Below are positions 18,001-27,395 of a stretch of DNA of 64,000 bases, piece after piece. The stretch lies in contig NZ_CP012075.1 of the NCBI RefSeq assembly GCF_001262015.1, positions 496,001 through 560,000 of the forward strand. Reading direction: 5' to 3'. This DNA is from Prevotella fusca JCM 17724. GTDB taxonomy: Bacteria; Bacteroidota; Bacteroidia; Bacteroidales; Bacteroidaceae. Both the position numbers and the translations under genes were made by a program. A model generated the notes under the pieces. That model did no database searches and was not told the DNA's origin. It saw only the letters and a list, made by a program, of their open reading frames with translations. Position 1 is the first letter of the stretch, and each line of letters opens with the position of its first letter.

Positions 18001-20139
18001 TGCTTCTTTCCAACCCGAACCAATCGGCAAAAGCAAATTGCTGTTGTTCGTTTTTTGGTCGCTTTCTTTGCAGCAAGTTTTTATGATATGCAAACATCTA
18101 TTGAAGAAAACAGAGTTGTCTTCAAGAAGTTCTTTTTCAAAAGAAGTAAAAAATGAATTACTGTTTTCTGACTTAAATACAGCTACCAACAATTCATCTG
18201 CCCAATATTTCTCAATAGTTTGGTCAGCAATTGTTACCTTGATCAGTTCATTTATTTTACCATTGTTGTCAATTAAATAGTCTTCCACCCAAAGACGAAA
18301 TGCTCGTCTAATAGCCGGCTCGTTTCCTAAATTGTTGAAAAAATCTTTTGGATTTGGAAAGTCTTCAAACTTTGAAGAAACATATTTTACTAATGCCCAA
18401 TCTTCTAATATATCGTGAGTGGGAGAATACTTTCTGTTGTTGTTTTCCTGAAATACAATTTCATCATTTTCTAAACAGGCTATAGCCTCTGCATCAGACT
18501 TATCAGGTTTAGTAAAGAGTTTCATTTCCTTTGCTCTCTTTACTGCAATTTCTTTAAAGGCTTCTTCACGTTTAAGTGGAAGTCCATTTTTTGTATTGGT
18601 TGAATCTACAACTAATGAATTCCATAACTTGTCTTTAAACTCTGTCTGCGAAACATTAGCATAATCATCGTTTGTTTTACTAATTGCTAAGATTGAGAAG
18701 TCCAGATATTTTGGACTTTGCAACAACTTTTTGACTTTGTCGTTTTTTAGAACACTATTTAACTGCGGAAACTTTTCAGCTACAAGTTTTAATTCTTCTT
18801 CATTAAGCGTTGGAATGTCAATTATACATATATTGTCTTTATCAATACCAAATTTTAATGTAATTAAATCAATCGCATATTTCCGTGACGAAGCAATTAA
18901 TTTAATTTCTAGGTGCTCTTTAAGTAACGCTAATAACTGTTTAAAGGCACATTCGGGGTCTGCTTCCAATAGCTTTTCCAAGCTATCAACGAAAATAATT
19001 TTTTCAGGAATAAGGGAGATACATGAGAAAATATTTTGTATTGTTTCATTTACCCCTTGACTTGAGAAAACATTGGTGAGCGTAGATTCATTGAATTGGT
19101 CTGCTCTGAAAACAAACACACTTGCATTAGGATAATCTTTTTCAAGGATCTCTTTGATTTCAGCTGATTTCCCAACTCCAGGTTTTCCTGTCACAATCGT
19201 TAGTTGGGAATTACTTAGACCAACTAAAATTTTTTCTCTTAATTCTGATCGTTGTAAATGAAATTCGTTTTCTCCTTTTCCAATATAAGTTTTTATTGGT
19301 CGTAAAATCTCATTGCTGTCTGATTTAAGTTTTTCAACGGCTTTGAAGTATGGAGTTAAATGTGTGTTATCAAAATGCTGAAAGAAATCTTTATCTTTAA
19401 TACTTTCAAGTGTCACACTTCCACCATTTGGATTAAGCGTAGCAACATAAGCAAAAATACTGTCCCAAATATCTTTTTCGGTTGTTGCCGAATTTTTGTT
19501 TTTACTGAGCTTAATCAGATTGAGAAAATATGTTTTATCAATACTCCCTTCGTTTAGGAAATCATATTCCAAAACATCAACACATTTCAAAAACTCCCAA
19601 AGTTCTTTATCTGTCAAATATGTATTTTTATTTGCTTCTTTTAGCACCTCACGAAAAACATCTAATCGGTCTTTCTTTCCTTTTATCCTGTTTACTTCGG
19701 TAATAAAATCTGCTTCTGTTGCGTGATTTTTTGCCCAATTAAAAAGCGATTTAAGATGATTTCTTTCATCTTTAGTTAAACCATTCTTTATTATAATAAG
19801 TTTATCTTTTGATTTGTCAAAAATTGAAGTATTATTATAGTCTTTCCAAAAAGCATTAATTACCTCTTTGAATATTTCATTATCAACAGTAAATGATATA
19901 TCGTGTTTTACCTGAATCAATATACGATGTTCACCACTTGCTGATTTTGCCGTAACCATAAAATCATCAGTTTCATAGCCTCTGTTAGTTACTTGTAGTG
20001 CAACCTCCGATAATTCACCAGAATCAAGACATGGAGCATTACCATGAATGATAAGAGTTGTAAGAAACGCCGTTTGAACGAGTTGTTCAAAGTTTGTCCC
20101 ACCTCCTCCTTTTTGAAATACGCTTCCCTTTTGTGACAT
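15061..20139 (-). CDS. Giant nuclease-STAND-like ATPase, probable stand-alone antiphage defence protein
   Basis: 1692 residues, no signal peptide. Residues ~8-100 hold a PD-(D/E)xK-type nuclease: KGGGGTNFEQL with Glu18, then YETDDFMV (Asp58/59) and ILIQVKH (Gln76-x-Lys78), the arrangement of Cap4/DUF4297 or Mrr-like nucleases. After a helical linker, an ATPase follows: Walker A GKPGVGKS at 318-325, Walker B IIFVDSLEKL at 381-390, LIASSRK at 414-420, and a winged-helix-like YSPTHDILEDWALVKY near 570. The last ~1000 residues are helical, without a family I recognise, fitting a ligand-sensing solenoid. This effector-ATPase-sensor order is that of Avs-type STAND defence proteins, known to detect phage proteins and then degrade DNA. 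It is alone on its strand, very A+T-rich, and surrounded by IS debris. Membership in a named Avs class is not shown; function is inference. Confidence 0.7.
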   Translation of the reverse strand: MSQKGSVFQKGGGGTNFEQLVQTAFLTTLIIHGNAPCLDSGELSEVALQVTNRGYETDDFMVTAKSASGEHRILIQVKHDISFTVDNEIFKEVINAFWKDYNNTSIFDKSKDKLIIIKNGLTKDERNHLKSLFNWAKNHATEADFITEVNRIKGKKDRLDVFREVLKEANKNTYLTDKELWEFLKCVDVLEYDFLNEGSIDKTYFLNLIKLSKNKNSATTEKDIWDSIFAYVATLNPNGGSVTLESIKDKDFFQHFDNTHLTPYFKAVEKLKSDSNEILRPIKTYIGKGENEFHLQRSELREKILVGLSNSQLTIVTGKPGVGKSAEIKEILEKDYPNASVFVFRADQFNESTLTNVFSSQGVNETIQNIFSCISLIPEKIIFVDSLEKLLEADPECAFKQLLALLKEHLEIKLIASSRKYAIDLITLKFGIDKDNICIIDIPTLNEEELKLVAEKFPQLNSVLKNDKVKKLLQSPKYLDFSILAISKTNDDYANVSQTEFKDKLWNSLVVDSTNTKNGLPLKREEAFKEIAVKRAKEMKLFTKPDKSDAEAIACLENDEIVFQENNNRKYSPTHDILEDWALVKYVSSKFEDFPNPKDFFNNLGNEPAIRRAFRLWVEDYLIDNNGKINELIKVTIADQTIEKYWADELLVAVFKSENSNSFFTSFEKELLEDNSVFFNRCLHIIKTCCKESDQKTNNSNLLLPIGSGWKEALFFIQKNNTQLESIKLTILNFLTNWYYRLLFQYKKIENAELEAAKSIVLTYLKEVEEEKEFWQEENVKGKSSNLISILFDLASISKEEIKQLIARAFTKKENRESWRLNSFYENVIESSLSGIGNLRLIKELPELIIETAWKNWKYIPPQKEDFPEDRFGILARNSLSYEECWGIRDRHSFFPSGIYKTPFYNLLWIHPIVGLKFIIDFINYSVEFYVNATCEYKHKISQIEIEQNDGTKTELYAAWELWAAYRGLSVTNYALESLLMSLEKFLLETAKRKTDVSRENLKFIFDYVLKNSNNIAPIAVLTSVAIAYPGEVEEAMLSLLSVKEFYEWDLSRALQESSVLASMDGRISFAQKERLESNQLPHRKKYQRGLRDFILDYQFNVRKLNKEIHQIIDKLKAQYDGKDVIWKKNLIEMDIRNQKVGEYDEKLGGFPIQPEYDDEVVKFIESNKESFEADTKSLNISGQLSKTYEKKEIIDFSSWLSCYEQYSSSKSLNILYDRPITLAVLGLRDFSTNINEEQKTKCIEIITDAIVSILQYKFNREHSLNMSINILEKDIALSSFHLLMENVEGDEDRDRIIAMIISMLFAPFAKHEFDKIIQYFREVFFKQFPNEAKRVWLGLIKYACYKKANPKSHRHQDEDSLKEVLDKEEKFVQQISSNKNLKFDLSEISLEKCEGYLLARAFVITPYDTADKDFTDFINHILPIVLGDLTKKEDYSYNRGRESRQFHHESISDIEQYLANLFLDANFDFSKSVLTTLVNSLSKNTQRQRFGRDDLFQFVNTTLDYFVLKLYDNGNLKIDQIKYSQQQTNFWNLWEVLFDLIPSDGTHPLIQKLLLDIRYLLWDYQGNPNENNWSVLNGKKEFYKKIFLEKGKSNASSVINVFSTIGGKEFLPEGISWLADVFKSNPMTSLSLTSVSSDRMIKRLFYNHISKIKNDKKLIDDYIWILNRMVDLGSSEAYLFRENVITYKSIK

Positions 20140-20357
20140 ATTAATTTATCCCTTTAGTATCCTCCCCATTTTAGACAACAGGTTGGTGTTTATTTTACTG
20201 TTACAAACCTACTTTTTTTCCTTTCCCTTAATTCCGCAGCATAATTTCTTGTGAGAAATCCAAGTGCCTGAGAAACAAAGTCCTCAAAACACTTGGATAA
20301 GTCAGAATTTTCACCTATCTTAGTGCAACAAACATAACAAGCAAGCAAAAATCTGAC

Positions 20358-20744
20358 ATGACAAAGGTAGCAATTAAAAACGAGAATATCACTTCTTTCG
20401 GAGGATTTTATCACATCATGGACGTTTTTTCAAAGTTGGGCTTTGAAAAACTTACCGAATCCGTGTTGGGCAGACGCGGATGCAGCGGCAAGGCATTCAG
20501 CCATGGAAGCATTCCAGGCTCTCTCTTCTTCAGCTACCTTTGTGGTGGGGATTGCCTTGAGGACATCAATGCGCTTATTGGGCAGTTCAAGCAGAGACCT
20601 GGTACGCTGTTACCCGGTGCCGACACCGTGGGGCGCGGACTGAAGGAGCTTGCCGAAGAGAATATTGTCTATAAGAGCGAAACCTCCGGCAGGTCTTATA
20701 GTTTCAACACTGCAGAGAAGCTGAACACCTTACTTTACGGATGA
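20358..20744 (+). pseudogene. IS1380 transposase, N-terminal fragment
   Basis: 128 residues: MTKVAIKNENITSFGGFYHI, then a conserved CGGDCLEDINALIGQF segment and a GADTVGRGLKEL motif typical of IS1380 transposases near residue 90. A stop codon ends the frame, and 23 bp later MITE C begins. The continuation past the MITE (DLDFYHQFVPAHKFDAKYSY) shows where the original frame went. Non-functional. Confidence 0.8.
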
Positions 20745-20767
20745 TACGGAGAATGGGGCTTATAAAG

Positions 20768-21366
20768 GGTTCTTCCATTAAAAGCGTGGATGTTTTTCGT
20801 ATAGCTTTAACGGAAGAAGCTGAAGTTATGCATTAAATAAAAACATAGCCAAGACCGCCTTGTCTACCTACTTTATTATCATCCTCCGATGCAGAAAACC
20901 TTTTCATGTAAATACTTTGAAAATGCAGACAAGGGATTGAAAAATCATGACATAATTTCGGATAAAATATCAACAGATAAAGATAAAAATACGTGTAAAA
21001 AGCAAGTTTGCAACCAGCAGTAAATCAATCAGTTATAAGGTAGTGCAAAAAAGGTGCTTAATTGGACTTCAAAAGGGCGTCAGTTAGACCTCAAAAGGGC
21101 GTCTTTTGCAAGTCAATTGGGCGTCTTTTAGAAGCCAAGAGACCATGTATTGGTCTTGAACTGCATGAAAATAGTTTACAAACATTGATTGATATGGGAA
21201 TAAGTTGTTTGTAGAAGACGGAAAGACACGGTATCTGTTTGCCTTTTCTGCATTTTTATTTTGTGCTCTATCCCTTTTTGTGAGACCGTCTATTTTTGGA
21301 TAGTCATACCAGACAGGTGTATAAGCCTTTGTTCTGTTTCCTATCTACGTATTTAACGGGAGAGCC
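20768..21366 (+). mobile_element. MITE copy C (599 bp), inside IS1380 copy 2
   Basis: Ends GGTTCTTCCATTAAAAGCG and, reversed, GGCTCTCCCGTTAAATACG, flanked by a perfect 8-bp duplication TTATAAAG (20760-20767, 21367-21374). Copy A sits at the same base of the other IS1380 copy with the same duplication and the same GGCTCTCCC end variant, so both descend from one insertion. The internal hairpin is decayed here (AGCCAAGACCGCCTTGTCT). Confidence 0.9.
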
Positions 21367-21369
21367 TTA

Positions 21370-21922
21370 TAAAGGCGGGCAGTCATGTTGACCTGGACTT
21401 TTACCACCAGTTTGTTCCTGCCCACAAGTTCGATGCAAAGTATTCCTACAGGCAGGACCATGGTTATTTCCAGGGCTGGGCTTCCATCGGGGGCATCATA
21501 GTCGGAGGTGAGAACCGTGACGGAAACACCAATGTGAATAACTGAAATATATGCCCTTTTCCCTCATGGCTGAGAACATGGCTTTCATGATGGTTACTGC
21601 CATACTGAAGAACTTCTATCTCGTCCGCCATATCAGCGAAAAGGTCAAGCCTTTGAAAAAGACAAGCAGGCTGAAAGCCTTTATCCTGCATTTTGTCAGC
21701 GTGCCGGCAAAATGGGTGCAAACAGGAAGGCGGAACGTTCTGAACCTGTATACAAACAAAGCATACTATTCTGAGGTATTCCTTGAACAAGCAGCATTTC
21801 TTTGTGGTTCTCATATTCCCCATTGGTTTGGGTGGGGGATTTCATGCATAGGCAAGACCCAGGAAGCCTCGAAAATCCCCATATCAACATATAGAGCCCC
21901 AAAAAGACATCTCAACACATAA
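21370..21922 (+). pseudogene. IS1380 transposase, middle and C-terminal fragment
   Basis: Coding sense resumes after the MITE with FYHQFVPAHKFDAKYSYRQD and GGENRDGNTNVNN, reaches a stop at about 21543, and then jumps to the C-terminal MAENMAFMMVTAILKNFY and FILHFVSVPAKWVQTGR. The missing middle holds the catalytic core. The identical joint is present in copy 1. Confidence 0.75.
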
Positions 21923-21958
21923 AATCGCCTCACAAGAAAAAACGATGCGGAATTGAGG

Positions 21959-22871
21959 TCTTTTATCAAACGCAGGAACTTACGGCTTCCAGCAACATTA
22001 CAACGCTCACCTACATTGACAAAAGATATTTCAGGAGACAGCCCGGAACTGCTCAAGCCCCGACAGGATCATCTCCTTCGGAGCATCAACAGGCACATGC
22101 GTTTTCTTTCCTTCAACTATCCTGGTGTAACCAGCAATGAACTCTTCAGTTGTCCCACAACAGCCGCCTATGATATTTACAAGACCATCATCTACAAAAG
22201 CAGCCATCTGTGACACCATTGTGTCAGCTGTCTCGTCATATAACCCCATTGTATTAGGCAATCCGGCATTGGGATGAACACTGATGAAATAAGGTGCTTT
22301 AGCCGCCAGCTCTTTAAGATAAGGGCGCATTTGTTCTACACCGAACGAACAGTTCAAGCCAACAGAAAAGATTGGATAAGAAGAAACTGAGGCAAGAAAG
22401 GCATCGAGTGTCTGCCCACTGAGTTGTTCTGCCAGAAAGGTCAGTAATCGTCACTGACAGCATGACAGGCAGGTCAACACCAGCTTTCTGCATCTCTGAC
22501 AATGAAGCATCAATGGCAACCTTTGCATTAAGCGTATCAAAGATTGTTTCAATCAAGACAGCGTCAATCCCACCTTCTATCATTGCAGCGACCTGTTCAC
22601 TGTAAGCAGCAAACAGGGAATCGTATGTAAGGTCACGCTTGGCAGGGTCGCTGACATCAGGCGACATAGAACACGTCTTGTTCGTAGGACCAATACTACC
22701 TGCAACGAAACGAGGCTTATCAGTTGTAGAAAACTCATCAGCACACTCACGGGCAATCCTTGCACCTTCAAAGGCTATATCACGTGAAAAGTTCTCCATG
22801 TGATAATCCCCTTGGGAAATACGCTGGGCAGAAAATGTGTTTGTGCTGATAATGTCTGCACCAGCTGCTAA
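21959..22871 (-). pseudogene. metH: metH fragment (cobalamin-dependent methionine synthase)
   Basis: The minus strand encodes DYLAAGADIISTNTFSAQRI and then most of the homocysteine S-methyltransferase domain, including the zinc-site segments LNCSFGVEQMRPYLKEL and IGGCCGTT, and ends in the start of the pterin domain, [20 protein letters not shown] one-base insertion (AACAACTC for AACACTC) near 22440 breaks the frame. The first ~60 residues are missing at the IS5 end and everything beyond the pterin start is missing at the IS1380 end. It cannot make MetH; an intact copy elsewhere is possible. Confidence 0.9.
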
Positions 22872-24305
22872 ATAGTCGTTCCTTAAAAAGCCCATTTTGT
22901 CGAAAAGTCAACCAAAACTGACTTTTCGATGATAGTTTTTGTAAAGCACAAAAGAGCTCTCATAGCTCTTCTGAAGTTATATGCTGCAGCTGCCAGCATT
23001 ATATTCATAGCATCCCCTTTCACACCTTTATAAAAGTTGCGAGATAATCTGTAATCACTTTTAAGATGTCCTATGGTAGGCTCTATTCCTGCCCGCTTGC
23101 AAAACAGTTTGTGTTTCTTTTTCTTTTGATAGTAACTATCTTTGTCTTTAGGGGCTTGTGGTATGAGTATTTTTGTTGTTCCAACCAGATCTGTTCCTCT
23201 ATATCCTCTGTCTCCTGCCAAGTTATCAATGCGCTTGCCTGTCATTCTTTCGGTTTGTTGTAAGGATGCTTCTATGGTATGCCCATCATATTCATTCCTA
23301 AAAGAAACGGCAGCAAGAATAATTCCTGATAGCGAACGGATAAAGGAAGCTTTGTTGCCAAACTCATACTTCTTATGTTCCTTACCCTTACTGATGCATT
23401 GTACTTCAGGCTCGTGAAGAGAATATATCTTATTACGACTGTTACGTTTTTGAGAAAGGACCTTATAGAAGAGCTCAAACATCTTTTCATAGCCTTTCCT
23501 GTCAGGAAGATTACGGTCAGGTTCTCTGACCAAACGACCGGCTATGGTGCGCAGACTCCGGTCAGCCTTGACAGCCTTCCTGTGACTCCTGGGGTGATTG
23601 CGAAAACGTTGGTTGCGAGAGATTGCTTTCAGTGTCCTTTGGTAGCTCTGACGTAAAGGAAGTTTCTTCTCACGAACGATTTTGAGCACTCGATTGATTA
23701 TCTTTTTATGCAACTTCGCATCCGTTGGGTAAGTGATATTCTTCTCCTGTACCGTAGAATCTATAAAAGCTGTGTTAAAATGATCCTCATTATCATTCTC
23801 AGTATTGACACGGATGCTCTCAGCAAGAATGACTTCAATTCCTTCTTCGCCTATACGATTGCGGAAGTGAACCAAATCAGAAGCTTCGCAAGGTTCTTTA
23901 GGAAGAAACTCCAGTTGACCACAGAAATACTGATAATAAGCATTTTCACTCCACTGTAAAACAACACTTTCGTCAGAGATATTACGCAAGTGTTTCAAGA
24001 TTAAAAGTCCGCACATCAAACGAATAGGATGCGCAGGGCGACCATTTGTACTACAATACAAACGAGAGAAGGAGTTTTCAAATCTACGCCAGTTGATTTT
24101 ATTACCAAGCGTATAAAGGGGGTGATTGTGATTGAGCATATCCTCTAAGGAAGAGAATAATGATAATTGATTAGAGGTCCTTTTTAACATATATTTCTGC
24201 AAGTTTTATACTGTAAAGGTACAAAAACTTGCAGAAATATACAAATAAATAGAGAGATAATTAACTGTAAATCAGTATAATATAATGTATTTAAGGAACG
24301 ACTAT
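22872..24305 (-). mobile_element. Intact IS5-family insertion sequence bridging metH and cas1 fragments
   Basis: Perfect 16-bp inverted ends ATAGTCGTTCCTTAAA at both sides (22872 and, reversed, 24305). It holds one intact transposase gene. If the ends are taken as GTCGTTCCTTAAA, only a 2-bp TA flanks both sides. The host DNA on the left is metH and on the right is cas1, neither with its other half present, so the element probably mediated a deletion or fusion. Confidence 0.85.
22883..24202 (-). CDS. IS5-family transposase (DUF772 plus DDE domain)
   Basis: 439 residues. N-terminal DUF772 region: LYTLGNKINWRRFENSFSRL, then HPIRLMCGLLILKHLRNISD and WSENAYYQYFCG. Catalytic Asp residues are in NTAFIDSTVQEKNITYP and NLAGDRGYRGTDL; the third residue lies in the C-terminal GIEPTIGHLKSDYRLSRN segment. 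The frame is intact and probably active. Its C-terminal coding end reaches to within 11 bp of the element end. Confidence 0.9.
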   Translation of the reverse strand: MQKYMLKRTSNQLSLFSSLEDMLNHNHPLYTLGNKINWRRFENSFSRLYCSTNGRPAHPIRLMCGLLILKHLRNISDESVVLQWSENAYYQYFCGQLEFLPKEPCEASDLVHFRNRIGEEGIEVILAESIRVNTENDNEDHFNTAFIDSTVQEKNITYPTDAKLHKKIINRVLKIVREKKLPLRQSYQRTLKAISRNQRFRNHPRSHRKAVKADRSLRTIAGRLVREPDRNLPDRKGYEKMFELFYKVLSQKRNSRNKIYSLHEPEVQCISKGKEHKKYEFGNKASFIRSLSGIILAAVSFRNEYDGHTIEASLQQTERMTGKRIDNLAGDRGYRGTDLVGTTKILIPQAPKDKDSYYQKKKKHKLFCKRAGIEPTIGHLKSDYRLSRNFYKGVKGDAMNIMLAAAAYNFRRAMRALLCFTKTIIEKSVLVDFSTKWAF

Positions 24306-24867
<562 letters not shown>

Positions 24868-25329
24868 TCTATACACCTCGAAGTATAAGTATCCAATGCA
24901 TATATGCCACTACAAAGATAATCCCATTATTTTATAAGCATCCAATATTATCCGTCTTGGCACTTTACACCAAACCAACGATTTTTTTTGTAAGGATACT
25001 TCGGATTTCAAACAAAAAAAAGACTCATTCATATTCAATAGGAAAAAGAAAGAACAGCACGCTATCCATCTGTCTTTTCACTTTAAAACTGAAACAATCC
25101 GTAGGAATACGCAACTATGCATATCTACGGATTGTCATTTAAAGAACCTTGGCTGACTGATTCTGCATCTCCTCAGCATAACTAAATACCTGTTTCTACA
25201 TTTAAACACATTCTATAAAATCTTTGGCAATAAATTCTTTTTATGAATGCAGTCAGCTCTTTGTTCTTTTATTTTTACAAACACTACTCATCTGTAGTAT
25301 CTAAGACAGCGTGAAACATTCCTGCATCT
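24868..25329. other. Intergenic region after cas2; no CRISPR array
   Basis: In type II-C loci the array normally follows cas2. I see no direct repeats of 30-47 bp here, only A+T-rich sequence and two loose TATAAGyATCCAAT matches about 50 bp apart. One perfect 11-bp hairpin is present (next entry). Confidence 0.6.
25094..25135. terminator. Perfect 11-bp stem hairpin
   Basis: ACAATCCGTAG (25094) and CTACGGATTGT (25125) pair perfectly with a 20-nt loop. It lies between convergent cas2 and the outer membrane gene and could be a terminator; there is no strong T-run. Confidence 0.4.
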
Positions 25330-26109
25330 TTAAAAACGATAACCAAATCCAAGATTAAGATAGATGGGGTAAAGCCCAAAACTGATAGTCTTGAACCCAC
25401 TTTCAAAGATGTCATTGAATGCCCACGTGAGGTCTGCATTTACTGTAAAATGGTTGAAAGCACGCCATGTTGTTCCCAATTGCCCACCCCATTGGAAGTG
25501 ACGAAGGTTGGAAGAGAAGTCGTAAGAAGCAGTACTACCATCAGTGAAAGAAAGTTTTTCACCTACTGGCGTTCCTTCCCTCAGATAACCGTCACTCACA
25601 TGACCAGAGAACTCACCGTCCAGCTTGATGGATGAATACAGACCTGCACGCATCTTCCATCGCTCATTGATGCGATAATTCGCCACAAGAGGGATAGTTA
25701 AAAGCGTTGTGTTGTAGTTTGTCTTCACATAACCCGTCCAGTAACCAGCCACACGACTACCGTCATTGATAATCTCCATGCTGTAGTTCTTTACCGTCGC
25801 TCCTGTTATCATGCCTTTCTCTTCAAACTTCAGTCCAGCAGAAATACCCCACTTCCGGTCATTGCCAAGCCATTTGGTCACCGTTCCTTCCAATGTCCCA
25901 TTTAACTTCGGGCTGTAACTGTTTATCTTTCTGATTTCTACAGGAAGAGGAAGAGGTGAAACACCACCAAAGTTTATACCAGCTTTTACCTCATATTCCC
26001 ATCCATTATACTCTGAAACAGTTAGAAGCTGTGTGCGATCCGTCTGTGCCAGAGCTGTAATTGTGTAGCTTAAAGCTGCAATTGCGATTGTTATAATTCG
26101 TTGTTTCAT
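25330..26109 (-). CDS. Outer membrane beta-barrel protein, PorT/OMP_b-brl family
   Basis: 259 residues with a signal peptide (MKQRIITIAIAALSYTITALA) and alternating amphipathic strands ending in an aromatic residue (LNLGFGYRF), the C-terminal signal for outer membrane insertion. The early motif YEVKAGINFGG is common in Bacteroidota small barrels. It lies downstream of a PCMD lipoprotein gene (47-nt gap, same strand), and such barrel-PCMD pairs are frequent in this phylum. The specific role is unknown. Confidence 0.8.
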   Translation of the reverse strand: MKQRIITIAIAALSYTITALAQTDRTQLLTVSEYNGWEYEVKAGINFGGVSPLPLPVEIRKINSYSPKLNGTLEGTVTKWLGNDRKWGISAGLKFEEKGMITGATVKNYSMEIINDGSRVAGYWTGYVKTNYNTTLLTIPLVANYRINERWKMRAGLYSSIKLDGEFSGHVSDGYLREGTPVGEKLSFTDGSTASYDFSSNLRHFQWGGQLGTTWRAFNHFTVNADLTWAFNDIFESGFKTISFGLYPIYLNLGFGYRF

Positions 26110-26155
26110 TTGTCTTATTTATCATTAATGTCACATTGTTATTTCCGTCCCCCAT

Positions 26156-27238
26156 CTATTCTGAGAACAGCTGCAGCTCGTCAACATATAGCGTACTGCC
26201 AATGGCACCATTGAATGTTGCTCCATCTTTACTTGATGACATGATAATCGCAAGACTATACTTACCATTCTTCAGTTTCTCAGTATCAACAGTACGCCCA
26301 TTCACCGGCTCGAATGGTATGGCGAAACGGACCCAGTCATCAGTCTCCTTCCAGTCTTTGAGCTGTGCAAGGAGGACGATACGGTCACTTGTAAGTGAGT
26401 TGGTTCCATCAAGATAATCAACTCCATCACCTGTTTCAAACAATACGGCATAGATTGCCAGACTGTCTTTTCTATCTTTAATTTCCTTTTTATTCTTGTC
26501 TTGGAACTTCGCACCGGCCTTATACTTATAGTATCCGATAAGCTGCTTGGGTACTTTATGGAAAGGAAGACCGAAGTGGGTTGACTTTGCGGCATTCTTC
26601 AAATCAATCTGAAATGTACCAATAAAGAGATTACCAGCTGCAATGGGAGCACCGAACATGGCACCAAGAAAGCCTGTGCTCACTGTTGTCAGCTTTACGC
26701 ATTTCCCTTTGTATCCATCTTCCGCCTGGCTTGTAGGAAAGTCAGAAGCATTACTGCTGCCCAAGGTAAAAGCTACACCAGCATTCCCGCTACCCCACTC
26801 TATGGTGTTACCATCATAAGTCTTGTCAATGAAAGTATGGTATTTGTTTCCTGCACCTTCCTTGAGCGTCTCAAAGTGATAGTCCGTTGCAACGTCATTG
26901 GTTACAAACGCAACCTTGTAGGTCTTCTTCCACTGTCCGTCCTGTGACGTTACCGTATAGTTCTTTGGCTGTGTAAAATCTAATTCTGTACCACTTTCCG
27001 GTTCTATCTTAGCACCTTCGGTGATATTGAATTTCGGTGATAGATGGCTCAGGTCTTCCCATCCATTCACGTAGAAAAGTACTTCATTATTCGTTATAAC
27101 CGGCTTTCGTATAAGCGTTGTTCCATCAACTGTCACTCCAGTGATATCAGCTTCAGAATTTAAAGCCTCTTCCTTGATGCAGGAAGAAAGTAATACTCCT
27201 GCCACCATGACAAGAGACATTGATCTAATTAACTTCAT
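26156..27238 (-). CDS. PCMD-domain lipoprotein
   Basis: 360 residues. Signal peptide with lipobox LLSSC (Cys about residue 20), then an N-terminal Ig-like domain (residues ~35-110, ending KNYTVTSQDGQWKKTYKVAF) and a C-terminal PCMD domain (putative carbohydrate metabolism, PF13201), recognised by WGSGNAGVAFTLG, GKCVKLTT and FGLPFHKVPKQLIGYYKYK. The C-terminal domain is a jelly-roll of carbohydrate-binding type; it is probably a surface lipoprotein. It is the first gene of a two-gene unit with the barrel protein. Confidence 0.85.
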   Translation of the reverse strand: MKLIRSMSLVMVAGVLLSSCIKEEALNSEADITGVTVDGTTLIRKPVITNNEVLFYVNGWEDLSHLSPKFNITEGAKIEPESGTELDFTQPKNYTVTSQDGQWKKTYKVAFVTNDVATDYHFETLKEGAGNKYHTFIDKTYDGNTIEWGSGNAGVAFTLGSSNASDFPTSQAEDGYKGKCVKLTTVSTGFLGAMFGAPIAAGNLFIGTFQIDLKNAAKSTHFGLPFHKVPKQLIGYYKYKAGAKFQDKNKKEIKDRKDSLAIYAVLFETGDGVDYLDGTNSLTSDRIVLLAQLKDWKETDDWVRFAIPFEPVNGRTVDTEKLKNGKYSLAIIMSSSKDGATFNGAIGSTLYVDELQLFSE

Positions 27239-27395
27239 TAGATTATCTTATTAAATATTTTAAAACACTAATTTCCTGTGCAAAGGTAAATAAAAAAACT
27301 TACGTAGCAAAGAATCACGGGTATATAGCCGTTACTGTAAAACCTGTTACAATTGGATTTAAATACAGGCTTGAAAGCTATATCTCAATATATAT

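Larger units (their letters stand above)
20226..21958 (+). mobile_element. IS1380-family deletion derivative, copy 2, with embedded MITE
   Basis: Ends CCTTAATTCCGCAGCAT (20226) and, on the other strand at 21958, CCTCAATTCCGCATCGT are inverted repeats. Inside are the N-terminal transposase part (20358-20744), MITE C, and a middle plus C-terminal part (21370-21922) with the same internal deletion as copy 1. No 4-bp target duplication is seen: TTTC on the left, TCTT on the right. The right end cuts directly into metH. It lies in inverted orientation to copy 1. Confidence 0.8.

Noticed and set aside
20190..20414. 74-codon minus-strand ORF across the left end of IS1380 copy 2
   Set aside because: It spans the IS terminal repeat and lies antisense to the transposase start; a chance frame.
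24868..25329. Possible CRISPR array after cas2
   Set aside because: No repeated 30-47-bp units with unique spacers; only two loose 14-bp matches ~50 bp apart.
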